In this document: positions 9,445-19,079 of the stretch, in pieces | How the letters are laid out: each line of letters starts with the position of its first letter | Position numbering within the stretch: position 1 is the stretch's first letter | The notes under the pieces: model-generated | Databases searched by the model: none | What the model was told of the DNA's origin: nothing | What the model saw: the letters and a program-made list of their open reading frames with translations, nothing else | Program-made: the position numbers and the translations under genes | Source: an uncultured Alphaproteobacteria bacterium | GTDB taxonomy: Bacteria > Pseudomonadota > Alphaproteobacteria > GCA-2731375 | Assembly (NCBI GenBank): GCA_951812805.1 | Contig: CATOSZ010000016.1 | Location: forward strand, 62,001-126,000 | Direction: 5' to 3' | DNA: 64,000 bases

Positions 9445-10365
9445 TCAGACCGGGTCCCAGCTGAAGACGTCCTGCGAGCGGTCGAGCGGATAGAAGCTCG
9501 CCGCCAGCGAGGGCATCGCATGCTCGGCCACCGTCTCGGGCGTCCAACCCTCGCCCCGGTGGACGGAACGCAGCGGGCGCGACTGGCCCATCAGGAAGAT
9601 CTCGTTGTTGCGCACGCCGAAGATCTGGCCGGTGACGTTGGCCGCCTGCTCGCTCGCCAGGAAGACCGCGACCGGGGCGATCTTGGCCGGCACCATCTGC
9701 TTGATCTTCTCGACCCGCGCCGCCTGGGTCTCGTCGGCGATCGGGATCGTGCCGATCATCCGGCTCCAGGCGAAGGGCGAAATGCAGTTGGAGCGCACGC
9801 CGAAGCGCTCCATATCCAGCGCCAGGGACTTCGACAGCCCGGCGATGCCGAGCTTGGCCGCCGCATAGTTGGCCTGGCCGAAGTTGCCGATCAGGCCCGA
9901 GGTCGAAGTCATGTGGATGAAGGCGCCGCTCTGCTGCTCGCGGAACCGGGTGGCGGCCGCGCGCGAGGTGTTGAACGAGCCCTTCAGATGCACGTTGATC
10001 ACCGAGTCCCAGTCTTCCTCGGTCATCTTGTGGAAGATGACGTCGCGCAGGATGCCGGCGTTGTTGACCACGATGTCGATGCGGCCGAAGGCGTCGACCG
10101 CCTGTTGCACCATGCCCTCGGCGGCCTGGAAGTCGGCCACGCTGTCGTAGTTGGCCACCGCGTCGGAGCCGAGATCCTTGATCTCCGAGACGACTTCCAT
10201 CGCCGGCGTGCGGTCCTCGCCCTCGCCGCCGGCCGTGCCGCCGAGATCGTTGACCACCACGCGGGCGCCGTGCGCCGCCATCATCAACGCCATGTCGCGC
10301 CCGATGCCCCGGCCGGAACCGGTGACCAGCGCAACCTTGCCTTCCAACATCTTTTCGCCTGCCAT
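9445..10365 (-). CDS. short-chain dehydrogenase of the HSD17B4 / (3R)-hydroxyacyl-CoA dehydrogenase type
   Basis: A 306-residue SDR. The cofactor motif is TGSGRGIGRDMA (about 15-26); the NNAG motif and the Tyr-x-x-x-Lys pair in QANYAAAKLG follow. It is longer than a classic SDR, with the extended C-terminus (GQSRPLRSVHRGEGW) seen in HSD17B4-like proteins. It probably oxidises the (3R)-hydroxyacyl-CoA made by the MaoC hydratase downstream. It is the first gene of the leftward operon that runs to 5864 and is divergent from the BadH-like SDR gene, with a 137-base shared upstream region. Confidence 0.85.
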   Translation of the reverse strand: MAGEKMLEGKVALVTGSGRGIGRDMALMMAAHGARVVVNDLGGTAGGEGEDRTPAMEVVSEIKDLGSDAVANYDSVADFQAAEGMVQQAVDAFGRIDIVVNNAGILRDVIFHKMTEEDWDSVINVHLKGSFNTSRAAATRFREQQSGAFIHMTSTSGLIGNFGQANYAAAKLGIAGLSKSLALDMERFGVRSNCISPFAWSRMIGTIPIADETQAARVEKIKQMVPAKIAPVAVFLASEQAANVTGQIFGVRNNEIFLMGQSRPLRSVHRGEGWTPETVAEHAMPSLAASFYPLDRSQDVFSWDPV

Positions 10366-10502
10366 TTCGCCTCGTCCTCCCTCGGCGTTCGATCCATTGC
10401 CGCCTTTTTAGGACGGCGCGCAGGCATGGCGCTAGTGCCTGTGCTAGAAGGCGGTTGAAAAGTTCGCGTCATCGCCATGCACAGCCGAGGAGGAACGGGA
10501 TC

Positions 10503-11252
10503 ATGCGGGGTTTGAAGGATCAGGTCGTCGTCGTCACCGGTGGGGCCAGCGGCATCGGGCGGGCCATCTCCACCCGGCTCGGCGAGGAGGGTGCCGTCGT
10601 CGGTATCTTCGACATCAACCAGGCGGGCGCGGCGGAGACCAAGGCGGAGATCGAGGCGGCCGGCGGCCGCGCGCACGCCTTCGCCACCGACATCACCGAC
10701 TACGACGCGGTGGCGCGCGACGTCGCCGCCCTGGAAGCGGCCGCGGGCCCGGTCACCGGCCTGGTCAACAACGCCGGCTGGGACAGGCCGGAGCCGTTCC
10801 TCCAGAACGACCAGGAACTCTGGCGCAAGGTCATCGACCTCAACCTCTACGGGCCGATCAACATGACCCATGTGGTGTGCAAGGGCATGGCGGAACGGGG
10901 CGGCGGCCGTGTCGTCTCGATCTCCTCCGACGCCGGCCGCGTCGGCTCCTCGGGCGAAGCGGTCTACAGCGCCTGCAAGGGCGGCGTCATCGCCTTCAAC
11001 AAGACGCTCAGCCGCGAGCTCACCCGTGCCGGCATCACCTTCAACACGGTCTGCCCGGGCCCGACCGATACGCCGCTGCTCGGCTCGATCCCAGAGAAAC
11101 TGCGCGACGCGCTGGAACGCGCGATCCCGATGCGCCGCCTGGCCCAGCCGGCCGACTATCCGGGCATGGTCGCCTTCTTCCTCTCCGACGACGCGGCCTT
11201 CATCACCGGCCAGACCGTCAGCGTCTCCGGCGGCCTGACGATGCACGGCTAG
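10503..11252 (+). CDS. short-chain dehydrogenase, 2-hydroxycyclohexanecarboxyl-CoA dehydrogenase (BadH)-like
   Basis: A 249-residue SDR. It has TGGASGIGRAI near the N-terminus, VNNAGWD, and the catalytic Ser/Tyr/Lys set in VSISSDAGRVGSSGEAVYSACKGG. The stretch SSDAGRVGSSGEAVYSACK is characteristic of BadH, which oxidises 2-hydroxycyclohexanecarboxyl-CoA in alicyclic or benzoate degradation. The start is ATG at 10503, behind GAGGAGGAACGGG; the frame is open to 10455 without a better site. It leads a rightward group with DUF4149, CoxG and GMC genes. No other bad genes are present, so the substrate may differ. Confidence 0.8.
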   Translation: MRGLKDQVVVVTGGASGIGRAISTRLGEEGAVVGIFDINQAGAAETKAEIEAAGGRAHAFATDITDYDAVARDVAALEAAAGPVTGLVNNAGWDRPEPFLQNDQELWRKVIDLNLYGPINMTHVVCKGMAERGGGRVVSISSDAGRVGSSGEAVYSACKGGVIAFNKTLSRELTRAGITFNTVCPGPTDTPLLGSIPEKLRDALERAIPMRRLAQPADYPGMVAFFLSDDAAFITGQTVSVSGGLTMHG

Positions 11253-11273
11253 CACAGCGACCGAGCGCGGGCC

Positions 11274-11696
11274 GTGGTCGACTATGTGAACTTTCACACG
11301 GTCGCGGCCTTCCTCGTGGCGCTGCTGGTGGGCGGCATGGCGTTCTTCGCCTTCGTGGTGACGCCGGTCGTCTTCCGCGCGCTCGGGCGGGCGGAGGCGC
11401 CGCGCCTGCTCACACCGCTGTTCCCGGTCTATTACCGGGTGATGGCGCTGCTGGCGGCGGGCGCCGCCCTGCCGATCTTCTATCGCTGGGAGAGCAAGCT
11501 GCTCTGGGCCCTTTGCGCCGGCTTCGTCTTCGCCGATTTCGTTCTCCGCCCCCGCATCGAAGCGCTGCGCGCCGCCCGCGCCGCCGGGGACCGGGCGGCG
11601 GCGCGCAAGTTCGGCGCCCTGCACGGGGTGAGCGTCCTCCTCAACCTCGCGCAGCTGGCGGCGGCGGTGCTGATTTTCTTCCGTCTCGCCGTCTGA
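11274..11696 (+). CDS. DUF4149-type integral membrane protein
   Basis: A 140-residue protein with four hydrophobic segments (about 8-30, 47-68, 72-90 and 115-138). The first is followed by VVTPVVFRALGR, the pattern of the DUF4149/TMEM205-like family. The function of the family is not established. It starts with GTG, 21 bases after the BadH-like gene, and precedes the CoxG gene by 79 bases. Confidence 0.7.
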   Translation: MVDYVNFHTVAAFLVALLVGGMAFFAFVVTPVVFRALGRAEAPRLLTPLFPVYYRVMALLAAGAALPIFYRWESKLLWALCAGFVFADFVLRPRIEALRAARAAGDRAAARKFGALHGVSVLLNLAQLAAAVLIFFRLAV

Positions 11697-11775
11697 TCGC
11701 CCCGCCGCTTGTCCCTCAGGGGTCGCGGCACTATTTTGCCCTTTCGGGGGAGCCAGCAAGGGACGGGTCCAGGCA

Positions 11776-12519
11776 ATGGAAATGACCGGCGAATACCGCA
11801 TTCCGGCGACGCGGCAACAGGTGTGGACGGCGCTCAACGATCCGCAGGTGCTGAAGGACTGCATCCCGGGCTGCGACACGCTCGAAAAGACCGACGACAC
11901 GCATTTCGAGGCGACCGTGACCTCGAAGGTCGGCCCCGTGAAGGCCAAGTTCAAGGGTGCGGTGACCCTGTCGGAACTCGACCCGCCGAACGGCTATACC
12001 ATCACCGGCGAGGGCAAGGGCGGGGCCGCCGGCTTCGCCAAGGGCGGCGCCAAGGTCAGCCTGAACGAAGACGGCGACATGACCGTGCTGAGCTACGAGG
12101 CCCAGGCCGCCGTCGGCGGCAAGCTGGCGCAGCTCGGCTCGCGCCTGATCGACGGGACGGCCCGCAAGCTCGCCGACGAGTTCTTCACCAGCTTCACGGA
12201 ACGCGCGGCGCAGGTCCCCGTCGCGCCCGCGCCCGCGACCCCCGCCGCACTCGCCGCCGAGGACGCGCCGGCCGAGGACGCGGTCGAGGCCCGGGTGGCG
12301 GTGGCGGAAGACGAGGCCGCGGAAGAGCCCGAGGCCGAAACTCCATCCGACGGCGAGGAGGCCGCACCGCCGCTGGCGGCACCCCTCACGCAGCCGACGC
12401 CCGCCGCCGCGGCGCGCCGCGAACCGGCACCGGCGCCCAAGCGCGAGGGACTGCCGACCTGGATCTGGGTCACCGGCCTGGTCGTCATCGTCGCGCTGTT
12501 GTTGCTGGTTTACGGCTGA
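11776..12519 (+). CDS. coxG: CoxG/SRPBCC-fold protein with C-terminal membrane anchor
   Basis: A 247-residue protein. Residues 1-150 are a START-like CoxG domain with the family pattern ALNDPQVLKDCIPGCDTLEK and TVTSKVGPVKAKFKG. Then comes a low-complexity Ala/Pro/Glu linker (about 150-220) and a single C-terminal helix (TWIWVTGLVVIVALLLLVYG), so the domain is held on the membrane facing the cytoplasm. CoxG recruits carbon monoxide dehydrogenase to the membrane in Oligotropha, and relatives serve other molybdenum hydroxylases. No such hydroxylase genes are in this window, so the client is unknown. The next gene encodes a GMC oxidoreductase. Confidence 0.85.
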   Translation: MEMTGEYRIPATRQQVWTALNDPQVLKDCIPGCDTLEKTDDTHFEATVTSKVGPVKAKFKGAVTLSELDPPNGYTITGEGKGGAAGFAKGGAKVSLNEDGDMTVLSYEAQAAVGGKLAQLGSRLIDGTARKLADEFFTSFTERAAQVPVAPAPATPAALAAEDAPAEDAVEARVAVAEDEAAEEPEAETPSDGEEAAPPLAAPLTQPTPAAAARREPAPAPKREGLPTWIWVTGLVVIVALLLLVYG

Positions 12520-12544
12520 CCGGGCGGGCGAGCTCCGAACCGGA

Positions 12545-14149
12545 ATGTCTGAAGCCTATGATTTCATCGTCGCCGGCGCCGGCTCGGCCGGCTGTGCCGT
12601 CGCCGGGCGGTTGAGCGAGGACGGCCGCCACCGGGTCCTGCTGCTGGAGACGGGGCCGCCCGACAGCAATCCCTGGATCCATGTCCCGCTCGGCTTCACC
12701 AAGGTGTTCACGGACGCCCGGGTCAACTGGAAATTCGAGAGCGAGCCGGTGGACGCGCTGGACGGCCGGGTGCTCTACCAGCCGCGCGGCAAGGTTCTGG
12801 GCGGCTCCAGCTCGATCAACGGCACGGTCTATATCCGCGGCAATCCGGCCGATTACGACGAGTGGCGCCAGCGCGGCGCCGAGGGCTGGGACTGGGAGTC
12901 GGTGCTGCCGCTGTTCAAGAAGGCGGAGGACCAGGAACGCGGCGCCGATGCCTTCCACGGCACCGGCGGGCCGCTGCGCGTCTCCGACATGCCGGAGCGC
13001 ACGCCCCTGCTGGAAGCGATGCTGGCGGCGGCCCGCCAGGCCGGCATCCGACCCAACCCCGACTTCAACGGCGCCGAGCAGGAGGGCTGCGGCTACTACC
13101 AGTTCACCGCCAGCCGACACCGGCGCTGGAGCAGCGCGCGGGCCTACCTGCACGATGCGAAGACGCGCCCCAACCTCGATATCGTCACCGGCGCCCTCGT
13201 CCGCCGCGTGGTGCTCGAGGACGGCCGGGCGATCGCAATCGAGTTCCAGGCCAAGGGCGGGCTCCGCCGGGCCGAGGCACGCCGCGAGATCGTGCTGTCG
13301 GGGGGCAGCTACGGCTCACCGCAGATGCTGCAGGTCTCCGGCATCGGGCCGGGCGAGGTGCTGCGCCGGGCCGGCGTCGAGGTGATGCACGAGCTCGACG
13401 GCGTCGGCCGCAACCTGCAGGACCATTTCAACACCTATGTCGCCTATCGCTCGAAGCAGGCGAAGACCCTGAACGACCTCGCCAACAGCCTGCCCCGGCG
13501 CGTCGTCGCCGGCGCGCGCTATGCCCTCTTCAAGTCCGGGCCGCTCGCCAACACCGGCGTTTCGGCCGGCGCCTTCGTGCGCACCGACCCGCGGCTGGAG
13601 CGCCCGGACCTGCAGATCAACATGCTGGGCTGGAGCACCGGCGCGCGCACCGCGGCCGGCGTCCAGGCGCATCCCTTCTCCGGCTTCACCATGAGCCCGG
13701 TGCATCTGAAGCCCGAGGGCCGGGGCGACGTCTTCATCAAGGGGCCGGATCCCGAGACGGCGCCGGCGATCCGCTTCGCGTTCCTGGCGACGGAATACGA
13801 CCGCGCCGCCATCCTGCACGGCATCCGCCTGATCCGCGAGATCGCGCGCCAGCCGGCCCTGGTCGATTGGATCGAGGCGGAGATCGAACCCGGCCCCACC
13901 GCCACCAGCGACGAGGCGCTGCTGGACGACGTCCGTGGCCGCGCCATCGCCAACTACCATCCCGTCGGCACCTGCCGCATGGGCCCGGGCCTGGACGCGG
14001 TCGTCGATTCCCGGTTGCGGGTGCATGGCATCCGGGGCCTGCGCGTCGCCGACGCCTCCATCATGCCGAGCGTCACCGCCGGCAACACCAACGCCCCCTC
14101 GATCATGATCGGCGAGAAGGCGGCAGCGATGATCCTGGCCGAAGGGTAG
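12545..14149 (+). CDS. GMC-family FAD-dependent oxidoreductase (choline/alcohol dehydrogenase type)
   Basis: A 534-residue flavoprotein. The N-terminal dinucleotide motif is [16 protein letters not shown], and the GMC signature [17 protein letters not shown] lies at about 78-94. The C-terminal active site has His in [11 protein letters not shown] and Asn in [16 protein letters not shown]. These enzymes oxidise primary alcohols; choline dehydrogenase is one member, but the sequence alone does not single out choline. A link with the betaine methyltransferase 8 kb away is not implied. It starts 25 bases after coxG and ends six bases before the convergent response regulator gene. Confidence 0.9.
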   Translation: MSEAYDFIVAGAGSAGCAVAGRLSEDGRHRVLLLETGPPDSNPWIHVPLGFTKVFTDARVNWKFESEPVDALDGRVLYQPRGKVLGGSSSINGTVYIRGNPADYDEWRQRGAEGWDWESVLPLFKKAEDQERGADAFHGTGGPLRVSDMPERTPLLEAMLAAARQAGIRPNPDFNGAEQEGCGYYQFTASRHRRWSSARAYLHDAKTRPNLDIVTGALVRRVVLEDGRAIAIEFQAKGGLRRAEARREIVLSGGSYGSPQMLQVSGIGPGEVLRRAGVEVMHELDGVGRNLQDHFNTYVAYRSKQAKTLNDLANSLPRRVVAGARYALFKSGPLANTGVSAGAFVRTDPRLERPDLQINMLGWSTGARTAAGVQAHPFSGFTMSPVHLKPEGRGDVFIKGPDPETAPAIRFAFLATEYDRAAILHGIRLIREIARQPALVDWIEAEIEPGPTATSDEALLDDVRGRAIANYHPVGTCRMGPGLDAVVDSRLRVHGIRGLRVADASIMPSVTAGNTNAPSIMIGEKAAAMILAEG

Positions 14150-14155
14150 GCCGGT

Positions 14156-14584
14156 TCAGCCCTGAAAGCCGATGGTTCGCGCCACCTCGGCGGCCAGCGC
14201 AGGCGCCGATATCGGCTTGGTCAGGACCCTGACGGCGCCGACCTGTTGGGCCACCTCGTGCATGAAGCGATCGGAATCGCCGGTCAGCATGATGACCGGA
14301 ATTTCGGCGATCTTGGTCCATTTATGGCGCCGGAGCGCGTTGCAGAACTGCATGCCGTCCATCCGTTCCATGTGCAGATCGCAGATGATCACGCTCGGCA
14401 CCGGGTGATCGGGCGATTCCAGCATTGCCAGGGCTTCCTCGCCGTCCTCCGCCTCCTGCACCTCGGTGAAGCCCGATTCGGTCAGCAACGTCCGCACGAT
14501 CGCCCGCATGGTGCGCTGGTCGTCGATGATCATGATGCCCACTTCCGCCAGCACGGATCGCGGGGCCTTCGCCAAGGTCGCCAC
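14156..14584 (-). CDS. single-domain response regulator (CheY-like receiver)
   Basis: A receiver domain with the full set of conserved residues: acidic pair in MIIDDQRTM, phosphoacceptor aspartate in [13 protein letters not shown], threonine in VIMLTGDSD and lysine in [12 protein letters not shown]. There is no output domain, so it probably acts by binding a partner protein. The GTG at 14584 is chosen because GGAGAGGGAG sits 8 bases upstream, giving 142 residues. The frame is open to 14716, but that would overlap the yafQ gene and add residues with no receiver similarity. No kinase gene is adjacent. Confidence 0.8.
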   Translation of the reverse strand: MATLAKAPRSVLAEVGIMIIDDQRTMRAIVRTLLTESGFTEVQEAEDGEEALAMLESPDHPVPSVIICDLHMERMDGMQFCNALRRHKWTKIAEIPVIMLTGDSDRFMHEVAQQVGAVRVLTKPISAPALAAEVARTIGFQG

Positions 14585-14675
14585 GTCTCGTTTCTCCCTC
14601 TCCGTCACGCCGTCCCCGACATCATCGGCGGAAAAGGTCGACAAATCGTATCCAAACGGCCCGAAGGGGTGGGAT

Positions 14676-14942
14676 TCAGAAAAGATCGGAATGGGAGCCG
14701 AGGCGGGTGAGAACAAGGCTGGTATCGGTCATCCGATAAATAAGCAACCAATCAGGCAGAACATGACATTCCCGGTGGTGTTCCCATCTCCCACTCAGAG
14801 GGTGATCCCTGTGGCGTGGGGCGAGTTCGTCACCCCGAGCCAGCAACTCTATGACCGCATTCAGCCGCGCGATGTCCCGACTTTGTCGTTGAGCGCGGCG
14901 CAGATCCCGACGAAAACGAGTTGTCGGCCTGACCGTTAGCAC
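14676..14942 (-). CDS. yafQ: YafQ-type mRNA interferase toxin
   Basis: An 88-residue RelE-superfamily toxin. The second half matches YafQ closely: HHRECHVLPDWLLIYR (about 55-70) and a C-terminal LGSHSDLF whose histidine is the catalytic residue in YafQ. The toxin cleaves translating mRNA on the ribosome and is neutralised by DinJ, encoded immediately upstream. It starts with GTG one base after the dinJ stop, as expected for a coupled toxin-antitoxin pair. It is intact and in frame. Confidence 0.9.
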   Translation of the reverse strand: MLTVRPTTRFRRDLRRAQRQSRDIARLNAVIELLARGDELAPRHRDHPLSGRWEHHRECHVLPDWLLIYRMTDTSLVLTRLGSHSDLF

Positions 14943-14943
14943 G

Positions 14944-15204
14944 TCACACGTCCATTTCGGCTCTCAGGTCGGCAAAACTTTCATAGGCTGGCAGAGTCTC
15001 CGGATGTTCAGCCTCCCGCATCGCCGCGATCGTTTCCGCGTTCGGACGCTTGGTGGCAGGGGTAAACGGCAGCGCGCCGAGATTAACCGACTGCTTGAGG
15101 AACAACCGGATGGCCTCCGAGGTCGTCAGCCCCATTTCGGCGAAGAGTGCGTCCGCGTCGGCCTTCAATTCATCGGGAATACGTGCTTGAACCGTTTTGC
15201 TCAT
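14944..15204 (-). CDS. dinJ: DinJ/RelB-type antitoxin
   Basis: An 86-residue antitoxin. The ribbon-helix-helix DNA-binding half is TVQARIPDELKADADALFAEMG (written here as its conserved halves TVQARIP and ELKADADALF), with GLTTSEAIRLFL as the second helix. The C-terminal tail, rich in acidic residues and ending LRAEMDV, would wrap YafQ. DinJ also represses its own promoter. The ATG at 15204 follows TGAGGAGAGTCACA. The 77-base upstream region is AT-richer than the genome and presumably holds the promoter and operator, but I could not define a clear palindrome. Confidence 0.9.
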   Translation of the reverse strand: MSKTVQARIPDELKADADALFAEMGLTTSEAIRLFLKQSVNLGALPFTPATKRPNAETIAAMREAEHPETLPAYESFADLRAEMDV

Positions 15205-15281
15205 TGTGACTCTCCTCAGTCAAATATGTAGTGCAATCAAGTACGGATGTCCATCAAATGCTGGACGGTTGTCGCTTTCCC

Positions 15282-16919
15282 TCACCCCTCCCCATCATAC
15301 CCCCGCCGCCGATCGCGCTCGCGCAGCGTCTCTTCGCGCTCCTCGACCGGGCCGTAGCCGCCGCCGCCGGGCGTCTTCACGTGCACCCAGTCGCCTTCGG
15401 ACAGCACGTAGCCCTCGCCCTTCGAGAGATGTTCGGGAACCGAGCGTTCGCCGGCCTGGCTGACCTCGATCTCGTTCACCGCGCCCGGTTCGCCGCCGAT
15501 CAGGCCCGGCGGGCCGAAGCGGCCGTGGTCCATCAGGAAGGACGCCTTGCCCTCGCCCCGCAGCAGACGGATCTTGTAGTCGACGCCGAAGCCGCCGCGA
15601 TGCTTGCCGAGGCCGCCGGAGCCTTCGCGCAGCGCATAGCGTTCGAACAGCAGGGGATAATGCTGCTCCAAAATCTCGATCGGCTGGGTTTTCGAGATGC
15701 CGACGGAGGAACAGCCGTTGGTGAGGCCGTCCGTCTCCCACCAGCCGCCGTAGCCGCCGCCGGAGAACAGATACATGATATAGCCGCCGGCCTCCGGGTC
15801 GTAGCCACCCAAGGCCAGGTTGCCGCTGGTGCCGGCGGGCGCGGCGAACAGCCGTTCCGGGATCGCCTGACCCATCGCGGCGAACACCGCCTCCATGATG
15901 CGTTGCGCCACCTCCGCCGCGCAGCCGGCGACCGGGCGGGGGTACTGGGCATAGAGGAAGGTGCCCTCGGGGATGGGGATGTGCAGCGGCTCGAAACAGC
16001 CGGCGTTGATCGGCACCTCGGGAAAGATGTGCTTGATCGCGACATAGACGGCCGACTGCGTCGTCGCCCAGACCGAGTTCATCGGCCCCCGGCAGGGCGG
16101 GCTGGAGCGGGTGAAATCGAAGGTGATCTCGCCCCCCGCCACGGTCATGTCGAGGGCGATTTCCAACGGCTCGTTCACCACGCCGTCACTGTCGATGAAG
16201 GCGGAGGCGGAATAGGTGCCGTCCGGCACCGCCTCGATGCGCGCCCGCATCAGCCGGGCCGAGCGGCCCTTCAATTCCCGGATCGCCGCATCGACCGTCT
16301 CCGCGCCGTAGCGGTCGAGCAATGCGGTCAGCCGCTTCTCGCCGGTGCGCAGCGCGCCGATCTGGGCCCGGATGTCGCCGATGCGTTCTTCCGGCACGCG
16401 GATGTTGTTGAGGATGATGTCGACCACGTCCTGCACCAACTCGCCGCGCTTGACCAGCTTCACCGGCGGCAGGCGCAGGCCTTCCTGCTGGATCTCCGTC
16501 GCCGTCGAGCTGAAGCCGCCCGGCACCATGCCGCCGGTGTCCGGCCAATGCCCGGTGTTCGACAGCCAGCACCAGAGCCGGCCCTGGTAATGGAACGGCA
16601 TCACCATCTTCACGTCCATCAGATGGGTGCCGCCGAGATAGGGGTCGTTCTGGATGATGATGTCGCCCGGCTCCAGGTCGCGGCGCCGCTCGATCACCGC
16701 TTGCGTCGCGAACTGCATGACGCCGAGGAAGATCGGCAGGCCGAGTTCGCCCTGGGCGATCATCTCGCCGTCGTCGCGGTGGTAGATGCCGTTGGAACGG
16801 TCGTAGGCCTCCGAAATCACCGGCGAGAACGAGGTCTTCTCGTGCACCAGGTCCATCTCGCTGCAGACTTGGCGCAGGCCGTTCTCGATGACCGCGAGGG
16901 TGACGGGATCGATGCTCAT
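15282..16919 (-). CDS. hyuB: hydantoinase B / oxoprolinase family subunit
   Basis: A 545-residue HyuB protein of normal length. Conserved family stretches are SEMDLVHEKTSFSPVISEA near the start, NDPYLGGTHLMDVKMVMP (about 107-124), LSNTGHWPDTGG, and the glycine-rich C-terminal VKTPGGGGYGP. HyuA and HyuB together form ATP-dependent amidohydrolases (N-methylhydantoinase, 5-oxoprolinase) or related carboxylases; the substrate cannot be read here. The ATG at 16919 lies 4 bases after the hyuA stop, and AGGAGGGCTGAAGAC, overlapping that stop, is its ribosome binding site. The two are surely translated together. Confidence 0.9.
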   Translation of the reverse strand: MSIDPVTLAVIENGLRQVCSEMDLVHEKTSFSPVISEAYDRSNGIYHRDDGEMIAQGELGLPIFLGVMQFATQAVIERRRDLEPGDIIIQNDPYLGGTHLMDVKMVMPFHYQGRLWCWLSNTGHWPDTGGMVPGGFSSTATEIQQEGLRLPPVKLVKRGELVQDVVDIILNNIRVPEERIGDIRAQIGALRTGEKRLTALLDRYGAETVDAAIRELKGRSARLMRARIEAVPDGTYSASAFIDSDGVVNEPLEIALDMTVAGGEITFDFTRSSPPCRGPMNSVWATTQSAVYVAIKHIFPEVPINAGCFEPLHIPIPEGTFLYAQYPRPVAGCAAEVAQRIMEAVFAAMGQAIPERLFAAPAGTSGNLALGGYDPEAGGYIMYLFSGGGYGGWWETDGLTNGCSSVGISKTQPIEILEQHYPLLFERYALREGSGGLGKHRGGFGVDYKIRLLRGEGKASFLMDHGRFGPPGLIGGEPGAVNEIEVSQAGERSVPEHLSKGEGYVLSEGDWVHVKTPGGGGYGPVEEREETLRERDRRRGYDGEG

Positions 16920-16923
16920 GTCT

Positions 16924-18981
16924 TCAGCCCTCCTGGCCGTCGTCATCGCCACCGACGACGATGATCATGTTGCCGTGGGAATCGATTTCGCCGCGCGCGG
17001 CGGGATCGACGACGATGGTGGTGTCGGCCTGGACGACGATGGCCGGGCCCTCGACCCGGTCGCCCGGGCCCAGGCTTTCACGCGGGAGGATCGGCGTCTC
17101 GACGAAGCCGCCCTCGAACCAGACCGGCCGCATCGTCGCCCCGCCCGCCACGCGCCCGCCCGCCGTGCCGAGGCGCGAGAGGTCGAGCGGCGCGCGCCGG
17201 CCGAACACGGTGGTACGCAGGTTGGCGAGCACCGGCGTCATGTCCTCCAGCACGATCTCGAAGCGGGCACGATATTGTTCCGCGAGGCCGGCGGCGACGG
17301 CCTCGGCCGAGAAGCCGGGGCCGGGAACGGCCATGCGGAAGACATGGCTCTGCCCGCGATAGAGCAGGTCGGCCTCGTGCAGCACATCGATCGCCGCCGT
17401 CGCCACGCCCTCCTCGGCGATCGCCGCGCGGCCCCGGCGCGCCTGTTCGGCCAGGATCGCCTCGGCGGCGGCCGTATCGACATCGCCCAACGAACGCCAC
17501 ACCGTCTCGACATAGTCGTGGCGCAGGTCCGCCAGCACGCAGCCGAGCGCCGAGGTGATGCCGGGAAAGCGCGGCACCAGCACCTTCGGGATGCCGAGCT
17601 CGCGGGCCAGCGCCACCGCATGCAGCGGCCCGGCGCCGCCAAAGGCGAAGAGGGCGAAATCGCGGGGATCGTTGCCTTTTTCGATGGAGACCAGGCGGAT
17701 CGCCGAGGCCAGCTGGTTGCCGGCAACCGCCAGCACCGCGGCCGCCGCCTCGACGGCGTCGAGGCCGAGCGGGGCGCCGATCTGTTCGCGCAACGCCGTC
17801 GCCACCGCGTCGTCGCCCGCCCGCCCGTCGAGGCCGGCGAAGCCCGCCGGATCGACCCGGCCGAGCAGCAGGTTGGCATCCGTCACCGTCACCCGCTCGC
17901 CGACCTTGGCGTAGCAGATCGGGCCCGGCGCGGCGCCCGCACTCTCCGGTCCGACGCGCAGGATGCCGCCCTCGTCGACATGGGCGATCGAGCCGCCGCC
18001 GGCGCCGATGGTATGAATGTCGACCATCGGCACCCGCACCGGCACGCCGTAGGCGAGGTCCTTCTCCGCGGAGAGGGCCGGCTCGCCGCCGCGGATCAGC
18101 GAGACGTCGAAACTGGTGCCGCCCATGTCGCAGGCGATGAGGTCGGGCATTTCTGCCGCCTGGCCGATGCGGGCCGCGGCGATGGCGCCCGCGGCCGGCC
18201 CGCTCATCACCGTCTGCACCGGCTGGCGGGCGGCGGCGGGCGCGGTCATGGTGCCGCCGTTGCCCTGCATGACCAGCAGGTCCCGGCCATAGCCCTCGGC
18301 GCCGAGCCGCTCGGAGATGCGGCCCAAATAGCGGGCCAGCACCGGCTGTACGAAGGCATTGACGGCGGCGGTGCTGGCGCGCTCGAACTCCCGCACCTCG
18401 CGCAGCACGCGGGCGCTGGCGGTGACGTAGTCGTTGGGCCAGCGCGCGGCGGCGATCTCCAGCGCGCGCTCCTCGTGTACCGGATTGGCATAGGCGTGCA
18501 GGAAGTGGATCACCACCGCTTCCGCGCCGAGCTCCCGCAGCCGGTCGAGGGCGACACCGAGGCCCACCTCGTCGAGCGGCGTCAGTATCCGGCCCTTGGC
18601 GTCCATCCGCTCCGCCACTTCGAGCCGCAGCTCACGGTCGATCAGCGCCTCGAAATAGCCGAACATGCCGTAGTTGTACGGCCGGGTGCGACGGCCGAGC
18701 TCCAGCACGTCGCGAAAGCCCGCCGTGGTGACCAGGCCGATGCGCGCGCCCTTGCGCTCCAGCACCGCGTTGGTCGCGATGGTGGTGCCGTGCAGCAGCG
18801 CCGACAGCTCGGACAGCACGGCGCCGCCCGCCGTCAGCCCCGCCATCACGCCCCGGGACTGGTCCTCCGGCGTCGTCGGAACCTTGGCGACGCGGAAAGC
18901 CTCGCCCGCGACGTCGAGCAGGATCAAGTCCGTGTTGGTGCCGCCGACGTCGATGCCGGCCTGCCAGTCGTTTCCGCTCAC
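16924..18981 (-). CDS. hyuA: hydantoinase A / oxoprolinase family ATPase subunit
   Basis: A HyuA protein of the ASKHA ATP-binding superfamily. Phosphate-binding stretches are AGIDVGGTNTDLILLD at the N-terminus and LIACDMGGTSFDVSLI near residue 290. The C-terminal half includes the nucleotide-binding FALFAFGGAGPLHA. I choose GTG at 18981 (685 residues): the GGGGAGG ribosome binding site lies nine bases before it, whereas it directly abuts the in-frame ATG at 18990, too close for that codon. It is the first gene of the hyuAB pair. No permease or racemase is adjacent. Confidence 0.9.
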   Translation of the reverse strand: MSGNDWQAGIDVGGTNTDLILLDVAGEAFRVAKVPTTPEDQSRGVMAGLTAGGAVLSELSALLHGTTIATNAVLERKGARIGLVTTAGFRDVLELGRRTRPYNYGMFGYFEALIDRELRLEVAERMDAKGRILTPLDEVGLGVALDRLRELGAEAVVIHFLHAYANPVHEERALEIAAARWPNDYVTASARVLREVREFERASTAAVNAFVQPVLARYLGRISERLGAEGYGRDLLVMQGNGGTMTAPAAARQPVQTVMSGPAAGAIAAARIGQAAEMPDLIACDMGGTSFDVSLIRGGEPALSAEKDLAYGVPVRVPMVDIHTIGAGGGSIAHVDEGGILRVGPESAGAAPGPICYAKVGERVTVTDANLLLGRVDPAGFAGLDGRAGDDAVATALREQIGAPLGLDAVEAAAAVLAVAGNQLASAIRLVSIEKGNDPRDFALFAFGGAGPLHAVALARELGIPKVLVPRFPGITSALGCVLADLRHDYVETVWRSLGDVDTAAAEAILAEQARRGRAAIAEEGVATAAIDVLHEADLLYRGQSHVFRMAVPGPGFSAEAVAAGLAEQYRARFEIVLEDMTPVLANLRTTVFGRRAPLDLSRLGTAGGRVAGGATMRPVWFEGGFVETPILPRESLGPGDRVEGPAIVVQADTTIVVDPAARGEIDSHGNMIIVVGGDDDGQEG

Positions 18982-19079
18982 CCGTTTCATCCTCCCCGCG
19001 CGCTTGCCCGGGGCATTCTGGCAGCTCGGCGCCACGGGCGCACGTCCGTGCTAGTTTCGGGAAGGCACAGGGGTCGGCG